Below, in pieces: positions 30,465 to 39,358 of a stretch of 64,000 bases of DNA. The notes under the pieces were generated by a model. It was not told the origin of the DNA, made no database searches, and worked only from the letters and a program-made list of their open reading frames with translations. The translations under genes were made by a program, and so were the position numbers. This stretch comes from Blautia sp. SC05B48 (GTDB lineage Bacteria > Bacillota > Clostridia > Lachnospirales > Lachnospiraceae): the NCBI RefSeq assembly GCF_005848555.1, contig NZ_CP040518.1, positions 2,557,501 to 2,621,500 on the forward strand, written 5' to 3'. Within the stretch, counting starts at the first letter, position 1, and every line of letters begins with the position of its first letter.

Positions 30465-30824
30465 ATGTTTTATGGATTTGACCAGGTATTTAATATTTTA
30501 TTTGCAATTATATTTTTTTGCGTTTTGGGAACGATGGTTTATATTTTTGCGAAAAATATCAGTACATGGAATAAAAATAACAATTCTCCCAGGTTAACGG
30601 TCACAGCAGAGATTGTTGCAAAGCGAACGAAGGTTTTCCATAATCAGCAGTTTGACGGTTTTAGCACCACTACATCTACCAGTTACTATGTGACTTTTGA
30701 AGTGAAGAGTGGCGATCGGATGGAACTTGCTGTCACAGGAAAGGAATATGGTCAGATGGCAGAGGGAGATGTTGGTGAATTAAGTTTTCAGGGAACGAGA
30801 TTTCTTGGATTTGAGAGAAACTGA
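30465..30824 (+). CDS. DUF2500 family membrane protein
   Basis: 119 residues. One N-terminal membrane segment (about 8-30) is followed by a cytosolic or surface beta domain with AEIVAKRTKVF, STSYYVTFEVKSGDRMEL and GELSFQGTRFLGFER, the pattern of DUF2500 proteins. Function unknown. Confidence 0.87.
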   Translation: MFYGFDQVFNILFAIIFFCVLGTMVYIFAKNISTWNKNNNSPRLTVTAEIVAKRTKVFHNQQFDGFSTTTSTSYYVTFEVKSGDRMELAVTGKEYGQMAEGDVGELSFQGTRFLGFERN

Positions 30825-30920
30825 AAAAATGGCGGAACATGTGGGAATTGGAGGTAAGAAGCATGAAAGAAAAAAAATTATGGAAACTGGGTACAGGAGA
30901 AAATGCTGTATCTGATATTT

Positions 30921-31016
30921 GGGCTTGCAGCAGGAGCGGTTGTCACCAAAGATGTACCTGCCAATAAAGTTGTGGCAGGAGTGCCGGCAAAAGTGATAAG
31001 AGATGTAAAAAAATAG
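30921..31016 (+). pseudogene. 3' tip of a hexapeptide-repeat acetyltransferase
   Basis: Thirty-one codons read AAGAVVTKDVPANKVVAGVP followed by AKVIRDVKK and a stop, the usual end of maltose/galactoside O-acetyltransferases. Nothing of the rest is present. An unrelated short frame starting at 30863 runs across it. Confidence 0.75.
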
Positions 31017-31061
31017 ATCAGAATACAGAGAAAGGAACAAAAGGTTTATGGCCAATGGAAT

Positions 31062-31097
31062 AACCGTGTGAACTGAAAGAAGTTTGCACGGTTTTTT
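31062..31097 (+). terminator. Terminator
   Basis: The arms AACCGTGTGAAC and GTTTGCACGGTT (one G-T pair) are followed by TTTT. It separates the acetyltransferase remnant from the next gene. Confidence 0.8.
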
Positions 31098-31158
31098 GAA
31101 AAAAATATGTTAGAAGAAACTAATTTATAATGAAAATTAAACTTACGGAGGGAAAAAG

Positions 31159-32007
31159 ATGTCATATTCAGAAGAACTGAGAGCATTTGCAGCAACCCAT
31201 ACATATAAGGATATAAAAGTCGACGGAAGTACTTTTCATTATGTATTGAGTGGGAAAAAAGGTGGAAAGACGCTGATACTGTTAAATGGAGGAATGAATA
31301 CACTGGAAATGTGGATGCGATATATAGATGCGCTGTCTGATACGTATCAGGTACTGCTTTTTAATTATCCCCAGGAGATTCGGACCAACCAGGAACTGGT
31401 AAAAGGGATGCATGTTTTTTTCGAAAGGCTGGGGATTAAAGAGCCGGTCTTTATAGGTGCAAGTGATGGCGGCATGGTTGCCCAGATCTATACGCAGGCG
31501 TATCCGGGGGAAGCTGGGGGGCTTATTCTGATCTCAACAGGCGGTATGGATGCGGAGACGATAAAAAGTCTCAGGAAGAAATATTTTTTGGCACCGCTGA
31601 TGCTATTTTATATGAAACATTGTAATTATGAGAAACTGAAACCGAAACTGATCAAAGTCGGAATGGGACACAGCCGGAACGAGAGTAAAGAAGAAATTGC
31701 ATATGCCAAAGATATGTTTGAAACTATTTTCAAAGATTATACCCAGGAAAAAGATGTGCATATTTCCGGCCTGCTGGCTGATCTGATGAAGCAGACGCCG
31801 GTTACGGAAGCTGATTTTAGAATGCTTAAGGGAAAAATACTTCTGATACTTCCGAAGCAGGATTTCTTTTCCGAAAAGATGCAGAAAGACCTGATACAGC
31901 TGATGCATGATCCTGCAATCCAGTATGTTTCGGGTGGACATCTTTCTACGATTTTGAAAGCGGATGATTATGTAAAAGTGATCCGGGATTTTCTGGGAAA
32001 CATATAA
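31159..32007 (+). CDS. Alpha/beta hydrolase
   Basis: A 282-residue alpha/beta-fold hydrolase with a nucleophile elbow GASDGG (Ser about 109), an oxyanion-side LLNGGMNTLEMW near residue 40 and a C-terminal SGGHLSTI carrying the catalytic His. ACGGAGGG precedes the ATG. The substrate is unknown. It is convergent with the methyltransferase gene, with one base between their stop codons. Confidence 0.9.
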   Translation: MSYSEELRAFAATHTYKDIKVDGSTFHYVLSGKKGGKTLILLNGGMNTLEMWMRYIDALSDTYQVLLFNYPQEIRTNQELVKGMHVFFERLGIKEPVFIGASDGGMVAQIYTQAYPGEAGGLILISTGGMDAETIKSLRKKYFLAPLMLFYMKHCNYEKLKPKLIKVGMGHSRNESKEEIAYAKDMFETIFKDYTQEKDVHISGLLADLMKQTPVTEADFRMLKGKILLILPKQDFFSEKMQKDLIQLMHDPAIQYVSGGHLSTILKADDYVKVIRDFLGNI

Positions 32008-32008
32008 A

Positions 32009-32644
32009 TCATTTCCGCGCAACAAGATGTGCGCGGAAGCCTTTCTGCTTTTCCATAGTCAGTACTGTGAATCCGGCTTTTTCTGCCATGGTGATGAATT
32101 CTGCAGGTTTGTGTATCTTTACGTCGCCGTGTCCGAACAGATTAGCCAAGGGCATCTCCAGATGATTCATAAGCCAGACAACGAAGTTGGAGAAAGTATA
32201 GTCGCGCAGGATCAGGCGACCGCCTTTACGCAGGACACGGTAGGTACTGTTAAAAAAGTCCTGGGGATTTGGATAATGATGAAAACTGTTTGCACAGATA
32301 ACGGCATCAAAAGAATCATCCTCAAAGGGCAGATTTTCACTGTCACCTACAAGAAATTCCGTGTTGGAGAGATTCTTGGCCTGGGCCACATGGATCATCT
32401 CAGGAGTAAGATCCAGACCGGTGTAGTGTTTCTCCGGATATTTTTCATGAAGAAGTTCGATCATCGGGCCAGTTCCACATCCACAGTCCAAAACATCGCA
32501 GAAAGGCTCTTTTTTCAGTTCAGCCAGGATCGGCGGATAATCGTCCTTGCACATTTCATAAATGCCGGCGTGTCCACTGTCATAGATCTTGGCTGCCTGT
32601 GTAAATTCTTTGACAGAAAGTTTTTTATATTCTTCAGGGGTCAT
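32009..32644 (-). CDS. Class I SAM-dependent methyltransferase
   Basis: A 211-residue methyltransferase. The SAM-binding motif I is VLDCGCGTGPMIELLHEKYP (about residue 48), with the acidic LDLTPEMI and the motif DSFDAVICANSFHHYPNPQD further on, the methyltransferase type 11 pattern. GGAG precedes the ATG. The substrate is unknown; small-molecule methylation is likely. Confidence 0.92.
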   Translation of the reverse strand: MTPEEYKKLSVKEFTQAAKIYDSGHAGIYEMCKDDYPPILAELKKEPFCDVLDCGCGTGPMIELLHEKYPEKHYTGLDLTPEMIHVAQAKNLSNTEFLVGDSENLPFEDDSFDAVICANSFHHYPNPQDFFNSTYRVLRKGGRLILRDYTFSNFVVWLMNHLEMPLANLFGHGDVKIHKPAEFITMAEKAGFTVLTMEKQKGFRAHLVARK

Positions 32645-32762
32645 AGCAACGTCTCCTTGATATTGATTTACTGTTAGATTCTACTAACTAACGGTATCAT
32701 AAATTTCAGGAAAAGTCAAAAGGAATATGGTTGATAAAACCTGACAGAGCTAATATTTGCGT

Positions 32763-32819
32763 AAGAAAGAAGTGTCAAGAAATAAAAACTTGACACTTCT
32801 TTCTTTTACATGTTATAGT
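32763..32819 (+). promoter_or_regulatory. Promoter with 17-bp-arm palindrome (HipA-like module)
   Basis: TTGACA (32790-32795), 18 bases, TATAGT (32814-32819). A perfect inverted repeat, 32763-32779 and 32789-32805 (AAGAAAGAAGTGTCAAG and its complement, 9 bases apart), covers the -35 box. The right arm contains the TTGACA itself, so a bound regulator would block RNA polymerase. The hairpin is followed by TTTTA, so a weak terminator function is possible. Confidence 0.75.
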
Positions 32820-32836
32820 CAGACTGAGGTGGTTAT

Positions 32837-33454
32837 ATGAAAGAAAAAGAACCAGACTTAACGGAACAGATCAGAGCGATTTTTGGTACAACAGATGTTA
32901 AAGAGTTAAGGCAGATCGCAGAAGATGCAGCATGCTACAGAAAAAAAGGAAATTCTGCAAACAGGAATCCGGCCGGCAGAAAAAATTCTTTTACAGATCC
33001 ACAGCTTGCGAATATCCTTGCGTTGCAGAAACAGGGTGTGAAGATTACAGAAATTGCAAAAAAATACCATGTATCCCGACAGACGATCTACAGTCAGATA
33101 AAACGTGTGCATAATTTCAGTGAAGATCCAGATGTAAAAATGAGGATGTATTTTATGAACAGGGATTATCTGTGCACGATGATAGATATAGATTTTTTAC
33201 ACGAAAAAATTTATATTAAAAATTATACGGATCAGATACCATTAAGGGCATTTGGAGTTGTGGATAATCCAAGCTGGAATGATTTTGAGTATTTTCTGGA
33301 GGACAGATGTTTTCCCAGGACACGTGATCATGCAAAAGAAATCCTGAGAGATATAGGAATTCCTTTTTATGATCCACTTCTGATTATTGAAAAAACAGAT
33401 GGATATATGGAAGGGGATCACCAATGGATCATGATGGTAAAAAAGGAGAGATGA
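32837..33454 (+). CDS. HTH regulator with HipS-like C-terminal domain
   Basis: 205 residues. A leading helical region (1-40) is followed by a Hin/resolvase-type helix-turn-helix at about 49-90 (ILALQKQGVKITEIAKKYHV, then SRQTIYSQIKR). A second domain lies at about 105-205 (IDIDFLHEKIYIKN, AFGVVDNPSWNDFEYFLEDR, then DIGIPFYDPLLIIEKTDGY). The order of strands and the 'L-G-DP-LLII' tail recall N-subdomain 1 of HipA, the part that is a separate protein, HipS, in HipBST systems; this is inference. GAGGTG precedes the ATG. It overlaps or abuts the HipA-like kinase gene. Likely role: DNA-binding antitoxin/autorepressor acting on the palindrome upstream. Confidence 0.75.
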   Translation: MKEKEPDLTEQIRAIFGTTDVKELRQIAEDAACYRKKGNSANRNPAGRKNSFTDPQLANILALQKQGVKITEIAKKYHVSRQTIYSQIKRVHNFSEDPDVKMRMYFMNRDYLCTMIDIDFLHEKIYIKNYTDQIPLRAFGVVDNPSWNDFEYFLEDRCFPRTRDHAKEILRDIGIPFYDPLLIIEKTDGYMEGDHQWIMMVKKER

Positions 33455-33459
33455 TTTTT

Positions 33460-34281
33460 ATGGATAAAGTTGAACTTGATAAATATTCTCCTTTGCATAA
33501 GACAGGGCATACATCAAAAGGTGATCAACGTAAATGGAAGATTGAGAACCTGTGGTACAAGGCGGATTATATGGGATATGAGAGCCTGGCAGAGGTACTT
33601 GTTTCGAAGCTTCTGGACAGAAGTGAATTGAGCTATCCGTTTGTAAGATATGAACCGGTTCAGATCGAATATAAAGAGCAGGTTATATCTGGTTGTGTTA
33701 GTGAGGATTTTTTAAAAAAGAATGAAATTCTGATTCCAGTTGAGAAATTGTATCGCCAATATATGGGGGAAAGCCTGGCTATAAGGCTGACTGATTTTGA
33801 AGAAGTTACGGAAAGAATTCAGTATATGGTAGAACAGGTTGAACGTATAACTGAGATTGAAGGTTTTGGCAAGTATATTACGGCAATGTTGGAGATTGAT
33901 GCTTTTTTTGTAAATGAGGACAGACATACCAATAATATTGCTGTGATCTATAATGAAAAAACACAGAGATATTCGCTCAGCCCTTTATTTGACCAGGGAC
34001 TTTGCATATTTGCAGATACCAGTGTGGACTATCCACTAGAATTATCCTACGAGGCTTGCCTGGAAAAAATAGAATCAAAACCTTTTAGCATGGATTTTGA
34101 CATTCAGCTTGAGGCAGCAGAAGAATTATATGGAACCCAGATAGATTTTAATTTTAACATTGAGGATGTAAATGCCATTCTGGATTCCGTTGATGGGATG
34201 TATTCTGAAGAAATCTGTAATCGAATCAGGGAATTGTTGCGTTATCAGATTCGAAAATATTCTTATCTGATAAAAAAATAA
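33460..34281 (+). CDS. HipA-like Ser/Thr kinase (putative toxin)
   Basis: About 273 residues, much shorter than HipA (about 440), because it lacks the N-terminal subdomain 1. Visible kinase features are a Ser/Thr-Gly-rich loop THTSKG-type region near 15-22, a putative ATP-binding Lys34 in LWYKAD and Glu41 behind it, the catalytic loop FFVNEDRHTNNIAVI (Asp154, Asn158/159) and the metal-binding Asp178 in SPLFDQG. HipA-family kinases phosphorylate translation factors such as aminoacyl-tRNA synthetases and cause growth arrest. ATG 33460 was preferred, 11 bases after AAAGGAG; ATG 33451 overlaps the upstream stop codon as ATGA. A CtkA-like role is an alternative. Confidence 0.8.
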   Translation: MDKVELDKYSPLHKTGHTSKGDQRKWKIENLWYKADYMGYESLAEVLVSKLLDRSELSYPFVRYEPVQIEYKEQVISGCVSEDFLKKNEILIPVEKLYRQYMGESLAIRLTDFEEVTERIQYMVEQVERITEIEGFGKYITAMLEIDAFFVNEDRHTNNIAVIYNEKTQRYSLSPLFDQGLCIFADTSVDYPLELSYEACLEKIESKPFSMDFDIQLEAAEELYGTQIDFNFNIEDVNAILDSVDGMYSEEICNRIRELLRYQIRKYSYLIKK

Positions 34282-34284
34282 TCA

Positions 34285-35147
34285 ACATCATCAGGTAGCG
34301 GAGGCAAAGAAAGATGTGGCCCTGAAATCCAGATTTCTGTCTAATATGAGCCACGATATCCGTACGCCGGTAAATGGGATCATGGGTATGATCGAGCTGG
34401 CTGGCCATTATCCCGATAATCTTGAAATGCAGAAGAGATGCAGGGATCAGGTCATGAAATCATCGAAATATCTGGTGTCCATTGTAAGCGATATACTGGA
34501 GATGAACAAGCTGGAGTTTGAGGAATTTTCTGATCAGGAACTTTCATTTGATCTGGCGGATCTTCTGAGCAGAGCCAACACCGGTAAACAGATCCTTGCA
34601 GAGGAAAAGAATGTTGAGTTTGTAGTAGACTGGGAAAAATCTGATATGAGGCATACTGGTCTGAAAGGAAATCCGGTTTATCTGGAAAGAATTCTGACAG
34701 CAGTTGCGGACAATGCAGTGAAATTTACGGAACCAGGTGGCTGTGTGCAGGTGTGGTGTGTGGAAAAAGAAGCAGATCATGACCATGTGGTATATGAATT
34801 TACCTGTTCTGATAATGGGATTGGCATGAGTGAAGCTTTTATTCCTCATGTATTTGAGATGTTTTCCCAGGAAAATGAAACCTGCAGATCCAGATATGAA
34901 GAAACAGGCCTTGGCCTTGCCATCGCCAGAAAGATGGCAGACAGGCTGGGATGCGGCACGCAAGATCCGTTCCATGAGAAGAAGGGATACCGGTACAATT
35001 CCAATCATTGCCATGAGTGCCAATGCATTTGAGGAAGACATCATCAACAGCCGTATTTCCGGTATGGATCGGCATCTTACCAAGCCGCTGGAAGAGAAAA
35101 AACTTCTGGCTGCATTCCGGGAGTGTATGGGAAGAAATATGGGATAA
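34285..35147 (+). pseudogene. Hybrid sensor histidine kinase remnant
   Basis: It begins within a linker (HHQVAEAKKDVALKS) and continues through the H-box SHDIRTPVNGIMGM, N-box AVADNAVKFTEPGG and G-boxes SDNGIGM and EETGLGLAIARKMADRLG. At about 34958 it jumps, with a frame change, to the end of a receiver domain (GTIPIIAMSANAFEEDI, then LTKPLEEKKL). The sensor part, the ATP-lid end and the receiver with its phosphoacceptor are missing. It starts right behind the kinase-toxin stop codon, so the module borders a deleted region. Confidence 0.87.
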
Positions 35148-35273
35148 GATATAGGTGTTTATAGGGATTTTTCTGCGATATGATGCGGTGGAATGTTGAA
35201 TAAAACCTCTGGATGCAGTAAAATAGGAATAAGATAATTTCTGGTATGATCAGTTAAACGTGGAGGTGTTTAT

Positions 35274-36111
35274 ATGTTTAAGATAAATCCATACAGACCT
35301 GGTGCCGGGTTAATGCCTGTTTATATTGCAGGACAGAGATTTATATCTTTCAAATAACTTAACGCAGAGTCTGACGGATGTTTTTACAACAATTGGAGAG
35401 ACTGCTCAGAAAACAGAAACGCCGATATGTTTTTTTATTGATGAAATTCAGTATATGAAACAGAATCAGCTGGGATCGTTGATCGCAGCATTACACAGGA
35501 CCAATCAGCTGGGGTATCCGGTAATGATCGTGGGAGCTGGACTGCCTAAAATTTATAAAATGCTTTCTGATGAGAAATCTTATTCAGAGAGACTGTTTGT
35601 GTATAAACAGGTTGATTCTCTGACATATGAGCAGTCAAAAAAAGCAATTGAGGAACCTGTCAGGAAATTCCATGTATCTTATACAGAAAATGCGATAAAA
35701 AAGATCGTGGAGATAACAAAGGGGTATCCATTTTTTATTCAGCAGCTCTGTCAGATCGTTTATAAAAGAACGGATTCAAGTGTCATAGAGTATTCTGACG
35801 TAGATCAGGGAATTGATGAATTTCTGAAAATGCTGGATGACGGATTTTTCAGATCCAGGTATGAAAGATGTGCGGAAAGTGACAAAAAATTTATATTCGC
35901 AATGGTAAAATGTGGAGAGCTGCCCTGTACGATATCAAATGTAGCAAAAAATCTTCACAAAAGTGTCAGTTCCATATCTACGACCAGAGCACAGCTGATC
36001 AGTAAGGGGATCATTTATCCGGTAAGATATAAAGAACTGGATTTCACGGTTCCGGAATTTTCCGGATTTATCCAGCGGTTGGATGAGTATAAGCAGTGGG
36101 ATGAAAATTAA
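35274..36111 (+). pseudogene. AAA ATPase remnant lacking the P-loop
   Basis: With a GGAGG site, the frame MFKINPYRPGAGLMPVYIAG is the usual start of archaeal/bacterial-type AAA (DUF/ATP-binding) proteins, but it ends within 25 codons. From about 35335 the protein resumes past the missing Walker A region: CFFIDEIQYM (Walker B), VMIVGAGLPKI (sensor) and a C-terminal winged-helix part. It cannot bind ATP normally. Confidence 0.83.
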
Positions 36112-36339
36112 TCAATATCTGGTAAAAATCCATTTCCATACAAATGAACCGTGGAAGATACTGGAATATTGTAATTCTGTTTGGATAGATTTGCGACAAC
36201 GGGAGAATAAAGATAAAGATGATGAGGACTGTAATAGTTTTTATCTTGAAAATGAAAGTGGGGTAGGGAATATTACCCTGTATCAGGTATTTCCCGGAAT
36301 TGAACTGGTTTACAACGACATGCATCTGGCATATTGCAG
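36101..36339 (+). pseudogene. AraC-type regulator N-terminal fragment
   Basis: It starts at MKINQYLVKIHFHTN and continues WKILEYCNSVWIDLRQ, ENESGVGNITLYQVFPGIEL and VYNDMHLAYC, the opening of a common AraC-family regulator group in Lachnospiraceae (recognition from general family memory). About 80 codons are kept; the sequence then passes directly into a different gene. The DNA-binding domain is absent. Confidence 0.68.
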
Positions 36340-36832
36340 CAAGTGATTCCACAGATGCAAAAACAGAAACTTCCACAGAAGAAACCCAGAAGACAGAGGA
36401 AGAGAATCAGGCAGATGCCGAACAGCTTATGAAAGACCTTACAGGTTCTTATCAGGAACTGTGTCCGGTAATCCTTGATGACCAGTATAAACAGCTGTGG
36501 CTTGAAAACTGCAAGGATATGATGAAGATAAAAAAGAGCTGTTTTCCCATACATACTACTATGCAGGAATGGAAGAGACACGTGGCCTGTATGAGTATGA
36601 GAGCGATGATAAAGATTCCGGTGAGTTTACTTATTTCTACATTGCACCGGATACAAATGATACCACCTATCACATTGAGTTACGTTATGACAGCGATCTT
36701 GATGCTCTGGGACAGTATGATAAAGGGGACTATGCTTACTGGCTTGGCTCCGGAATTTCTACAGAGTATGACCAGGAGATGGTTGAGAACTGTATTAAAC
36801 TTTTCTGCAAGGAGAATCTTTCTGAGCAGTAA
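36340..36832 (+). pseudogene. Lipoprotein-like gene remnant with internal deletion
   Basis: The 5' part with the signal peptide is missing. It starts in a Ser/Thr/Glu-rich linker and continues EQLMKDLTGSYQELCPVILD, then QYKQLWLENCKD. After a deletion near 36520 it resumes in another frame as KKELFSHTYYYAG, TRGLYEYESDDKDSGEFTYF and WLGSGISTEYDQEM. The C-terminal part resembles ZinT-like secreted metal-binding domains found in this bacterial group (moderate confidence). Confidence 0.65.
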
Positions 36833-36876
36833 GAAGTAAATTCCGGTATGTGAATATTTGATTTATAATAAAAAAG

Positions 36877-36915
36877 ATTTCAGGGGCTGTTCGTCATGGA
36901 CGGCCCCTGAAATTT
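36877..36915 (+). terminator. Terminator
   Basis: The arms ATTTCAGGGGC and GCCCCTGAAAT form an 11-bp stem followed by TTT. Confidence 0.85.
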
Positions 36916-37029
36916 TATAGAGGAGTTATGAAAGATTGTTGTCGTGGAGAAAATGAATCTATGTTATAATGGATGCAATAAAAGAAGATTGGCAGTTGCT
37001 GATCGCATACAGAAAGGTGGCAGGATTAT

Positions 37030-37536
37030 ATGAGTACGAAGAATATCAGCAGTTTTTTCAAGCGGAATCATGAAGCGGTACCGAAAGACACCGGGGAATC
37101 AAAGAGTGAATGTACAAAAGTTTACAATGCACAGAATATCATTGAAGCAGAGCAGATCGTAGAACTGCTGAAAGAAAATCATATTCCTGCTTTTTCCCAG
37201 GAAGCAGGCGGCAATCCTACGATGTACGGTTCTCCGGGATTTGGAATATACGGTGTGGATGTGCTGGTGAGAAGTGATGAGGCAGAACAGGCGCTTAAGA
37301 TCATCGCGGAGATGGAGAACGTAGACGCAGAAGAAATGAAGGTGAAATGCCCCTATTGCGGAAGAGAGATGAGTGAGGGACAGATCCATTCATTTAATTC
37401 GGGAATGGAATGGAGAACCAGGGGTGAGTCCATACGGTTAAACACAGAAAAAGGCCTGTCGAAAATGATCTATGGTGACCGGATCGATGCTTATCGTTGT
37501 GAGCATTGTAAGAAGATCATTATATTTTATGAATAA
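37030..37536 (+). CDS. DUF2007-like / DUF6487 zinc-ribbon protein
   Basis: 168 residues. A DUF2007-type signal-transducing-like domain at about 29-95 (VYNAQNIIEAEQIVELLKEN, GFGIYGVDVLVRSDEAEQAL) is followed by a DUF6487-type domain with CPYCGREM (about 108) and CEHCKKIIIFYE at the end, a probable zinc site. Function unknown. GAAAGGTGGCAGG lies before the ATG. Flanked by a terminator and by a broken GNAT gene. Confidence 0.83.
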   Translation: MSTKNISSFFKRNHEAVPKDTGESKSECTKVYNAQNIIEAEQIVELLKENHIPAFSQEAGGNPTMYGSPGFGIYGVDVLVRSDEAEQALKIIAEMENVDAEEMKVKCPYCGREMSEGQIHSFNSGMEWRTRGESIRLNTEKGLSKMIYGDRIDAYRCEHCKKIIIFYE

Positions 37537-37566
37537 ACTGGACTATAATGTAAGGAAGAATGAACG

Positions 37567-37934
37567 ATGTTATTTAAGAAGGTAAACCTGGAAGATTTCT
37601 ACAGGATCAGACAGTTTTACTGGGATCTTATTGATGAGATGAGCGATCAGAATGATAAGATTGGATGGAAGAAAGGGATTTATCCTACAGATTCTTTTTT
37701 ACAGGAAAGTCTTGACAGAGGAGAACTTTTTGTGCTGGAAGAGGAAGGGCAGCTTTGTGCAAGCGTGATCCTGAACAGTGTCTGTAATGAAGGATATGCA
37801 GGTGTACCGTGGAATATTGAATGTGATGTGGATGAGATTTTGTCCAGGCAAAAGACATGTTTTATGAGGACACTGGCTGGACGGAATACAAAATGTATGA
37901 ACGGGTCTTGCAAGGGATTTTTGACATAAAATAG
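37567..37934 (+). pseudogene. GNAT acetyltransferase remnant with internal deletion
   Basis: The first ~95 codons match a GNAT N-terminus (MLFKKVNLEDFYRIRQFYWD, then GELFVLEEEGQLCASVIL). Near 37850 the frame shifts and the sequence resumes as the last residues of the family (DMFYEDTGWTEYKMYER, stop at 37934). The acetyl-CoA binding core is missing. Confidence 0.8.
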
Positions 37935-37954
37935 ATATTTTGGAGGTACAGGAA

Positions 37955-38422
37955 ATGTCACTGGAAAAAGCAGAAGAATATCTGAAAAACAAAGGAATGC
38001 TGGATCATGTGATCCGGCTGGAAGATTCTACGGCGACCGTCGTGGAGGCAGCTCAGGCCCTGGGTGTGGAACCGGAGATGATCGCAAAGACCATGTCGTT
38101 TCTTCGGGATGACCAGCCGGTACTGATACTGACGGAGGGAACCGCAAAGATCGACAACCGGAAATATAAGGATGCCTTTCACGTAAAAGCAAAGATGATT
38201 CCGTTTGAGCAGGTAGAAACCTGTATCGGACATGCACCTGGAGGCGTCTGCCCGTTCGGAATCAACGAAGGCGTGAATGTATATCTGGATGAGAGCCTGC
38301 GGCAGTTTGACATCGTTTATCCGGCAGCAGGAGATGACCACAGCGCAGTGAAGCTTTCCATCGAAGAACTGGAACAGATATCCGGAGCTGAAGGCTGGGT
38401 TGATGTGTGTAAGGAAAGCTGA
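37955..38422 (+). CDS. YbaK/EbsC-type aminoacyl-tRNA deacylase
   Basis: A 155-residue editing-domain protein of the YbaK/ProX family that hydrolyses misacylated tRNA (often Cys-tRNA-Pro). Typical segments are EAAQALGVEPEMIAKTMSF, VLILTEGTAKIDNRKYKDAF and GHAPGGVCPFGI. The ATG at 37955 was chosen behind TTGGAGGT; five codons upstream are open but lack a site. Confidence 0.9.
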   Translation: MSLEKAEEYLKNKGMLDHVIRLEDSTATVVEAAQALGVEPEMIAKTMSFLRDDQPVLILTEGTAKIDNRKYKDAFHVKAKMIPFEQVETCIGHAPGGVCPFGINEGVNVYLDESLRQFDIVYPAAGDDHSAVKLSIEELEQISGAEGWVDVCKES

Positions 38423-38433
38423 AATAAAAGAAT

Positions 38434-38470
38434 AAGGGACTGGATTGTATGAAAGTGCAGTCCTTTTTTT
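38434..38470 (+). terminator. Terminator
   Basis: The arms AAGGGACTG and CAGTCCTTT with a 15-base loop are followed by T residues, directly behind the YbaK-type gene. Confidence 0.78.
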
Positions 38471-38527
38471 GTCCGGAAGAGACAGAAAAACGGGGAAAAT
38501 CATTAGCTGGAAAAGGAGGAAACGGAT

Positions 38528-39316
38528 ATGAAAAATTATTCAGAAGATGCAAGCAGACAGTATCACATTCAGGTGGCAAAAGGAGAAGTAGGACGTTACG
38601 TTATCCTGCCGGGAGATCCGAAACGCTGTAAAAAGATCGCGCAGTATTTTGACGATCCGGTTCTTGTAGCAGATAACCGGGAATATGTAACATATACCGG
38701 AACACTGGATGGAGTGAAGGTAAGTGTGACATCCACCGGAATCGGCGGACCGTCCGCTTCGATCGCAATGGAAGAACTTTATCGATGCGGAACGGATACA
38801 TTTGTCAGGATCGGAACCTGCGGTGGAATGCAGCCGGAAGTAAAGAGCGGAGACATTGTTGTTGCAACCGGTGCGATCCGTATGGAAGGTACCAGCAAAG
38901 AGTATGCACCTATCGAGTTTCCTGCTGTGGCAAATCTGGAAGTGATCAATGCACTTGTGGAAGGAGCCAAAAAAGAAGGCTGTGAATTCCACACAGGTGT
39001 GGTACAGTGTAAAGATGCATTCTACGGTCAGCATGAGCCGGAAACGAAACCTGTCAGCTATGAACTGGTGAATAAATGGGAAGCATGGAAGCGCCTTGGA
39101 TGCCTTGCTTCAGAAATGGAATCGGCTGCTCTCTTTGTAGTGGCGAGTTATTTAAAAGTGCGAGTGGGTTCCTGCTTTTTGGTAATGGCGAATCAGGAAA
39201 GAGAAAAACTTGGGCTGGAAAATCCGGTAGTACATGATACCGATAAGGCAATCCATGTTGCATTGCAGGCAATCCGGCAACTGATCCGTGCAGACTACCA
39301 GACACAGAAAAAGTAA
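38528..39316 (+). CDS. udp: Uridine phosphorylase
   Basis: A 262-residue nucleoside phosphorylase (NP-I family). It opens with [20 protein letters not shown], carries the phosphate-site [20 protein letters not shown] and the ribose/base site [14 protein letters not shown]. It cleaves uridine with phosphate to uracil and ribose-1-phosphate. Strong AAAAGGAGG. It lies 42 bases upstream of cytidine deaminase, so together they form a pyrimidine nucleoside salvage operon. Confidence 0.93.
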   Translation: MKNYSEDASRQYHIQVAKGEVGRYVILPGDPKRCKKIAQYFDDPVLVADNREYVTYTGTLDGVKVSVTSTGIGGPSASIAMEELYRCGTDTFVRIGTCGGMQPEVKSGDIVVATGAIRMEGTSKEYAPIEFPAVANLEVINALVEGAKKEGCEFHTGVVQCKDAFYGQHEPETKPVSYELVNKWEAWKRLGCLASEMESAALFVVASYLKVRVGSCFLVMANQEREKLGLENPVVHDTDKAIHVALQAIRQLIRADYQTQKK

Positions 39317-39358
39317 GAATAACGGTTATGCACCTGATTCAGGAAAGGTGGGAAAATC

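Noticed and set aside
27740..37934. Prophage or insertion sequence as the cause of gene decay
   Set aside because: No transposase, integrase, structural phage gene or terminal inverted repeats were seen.
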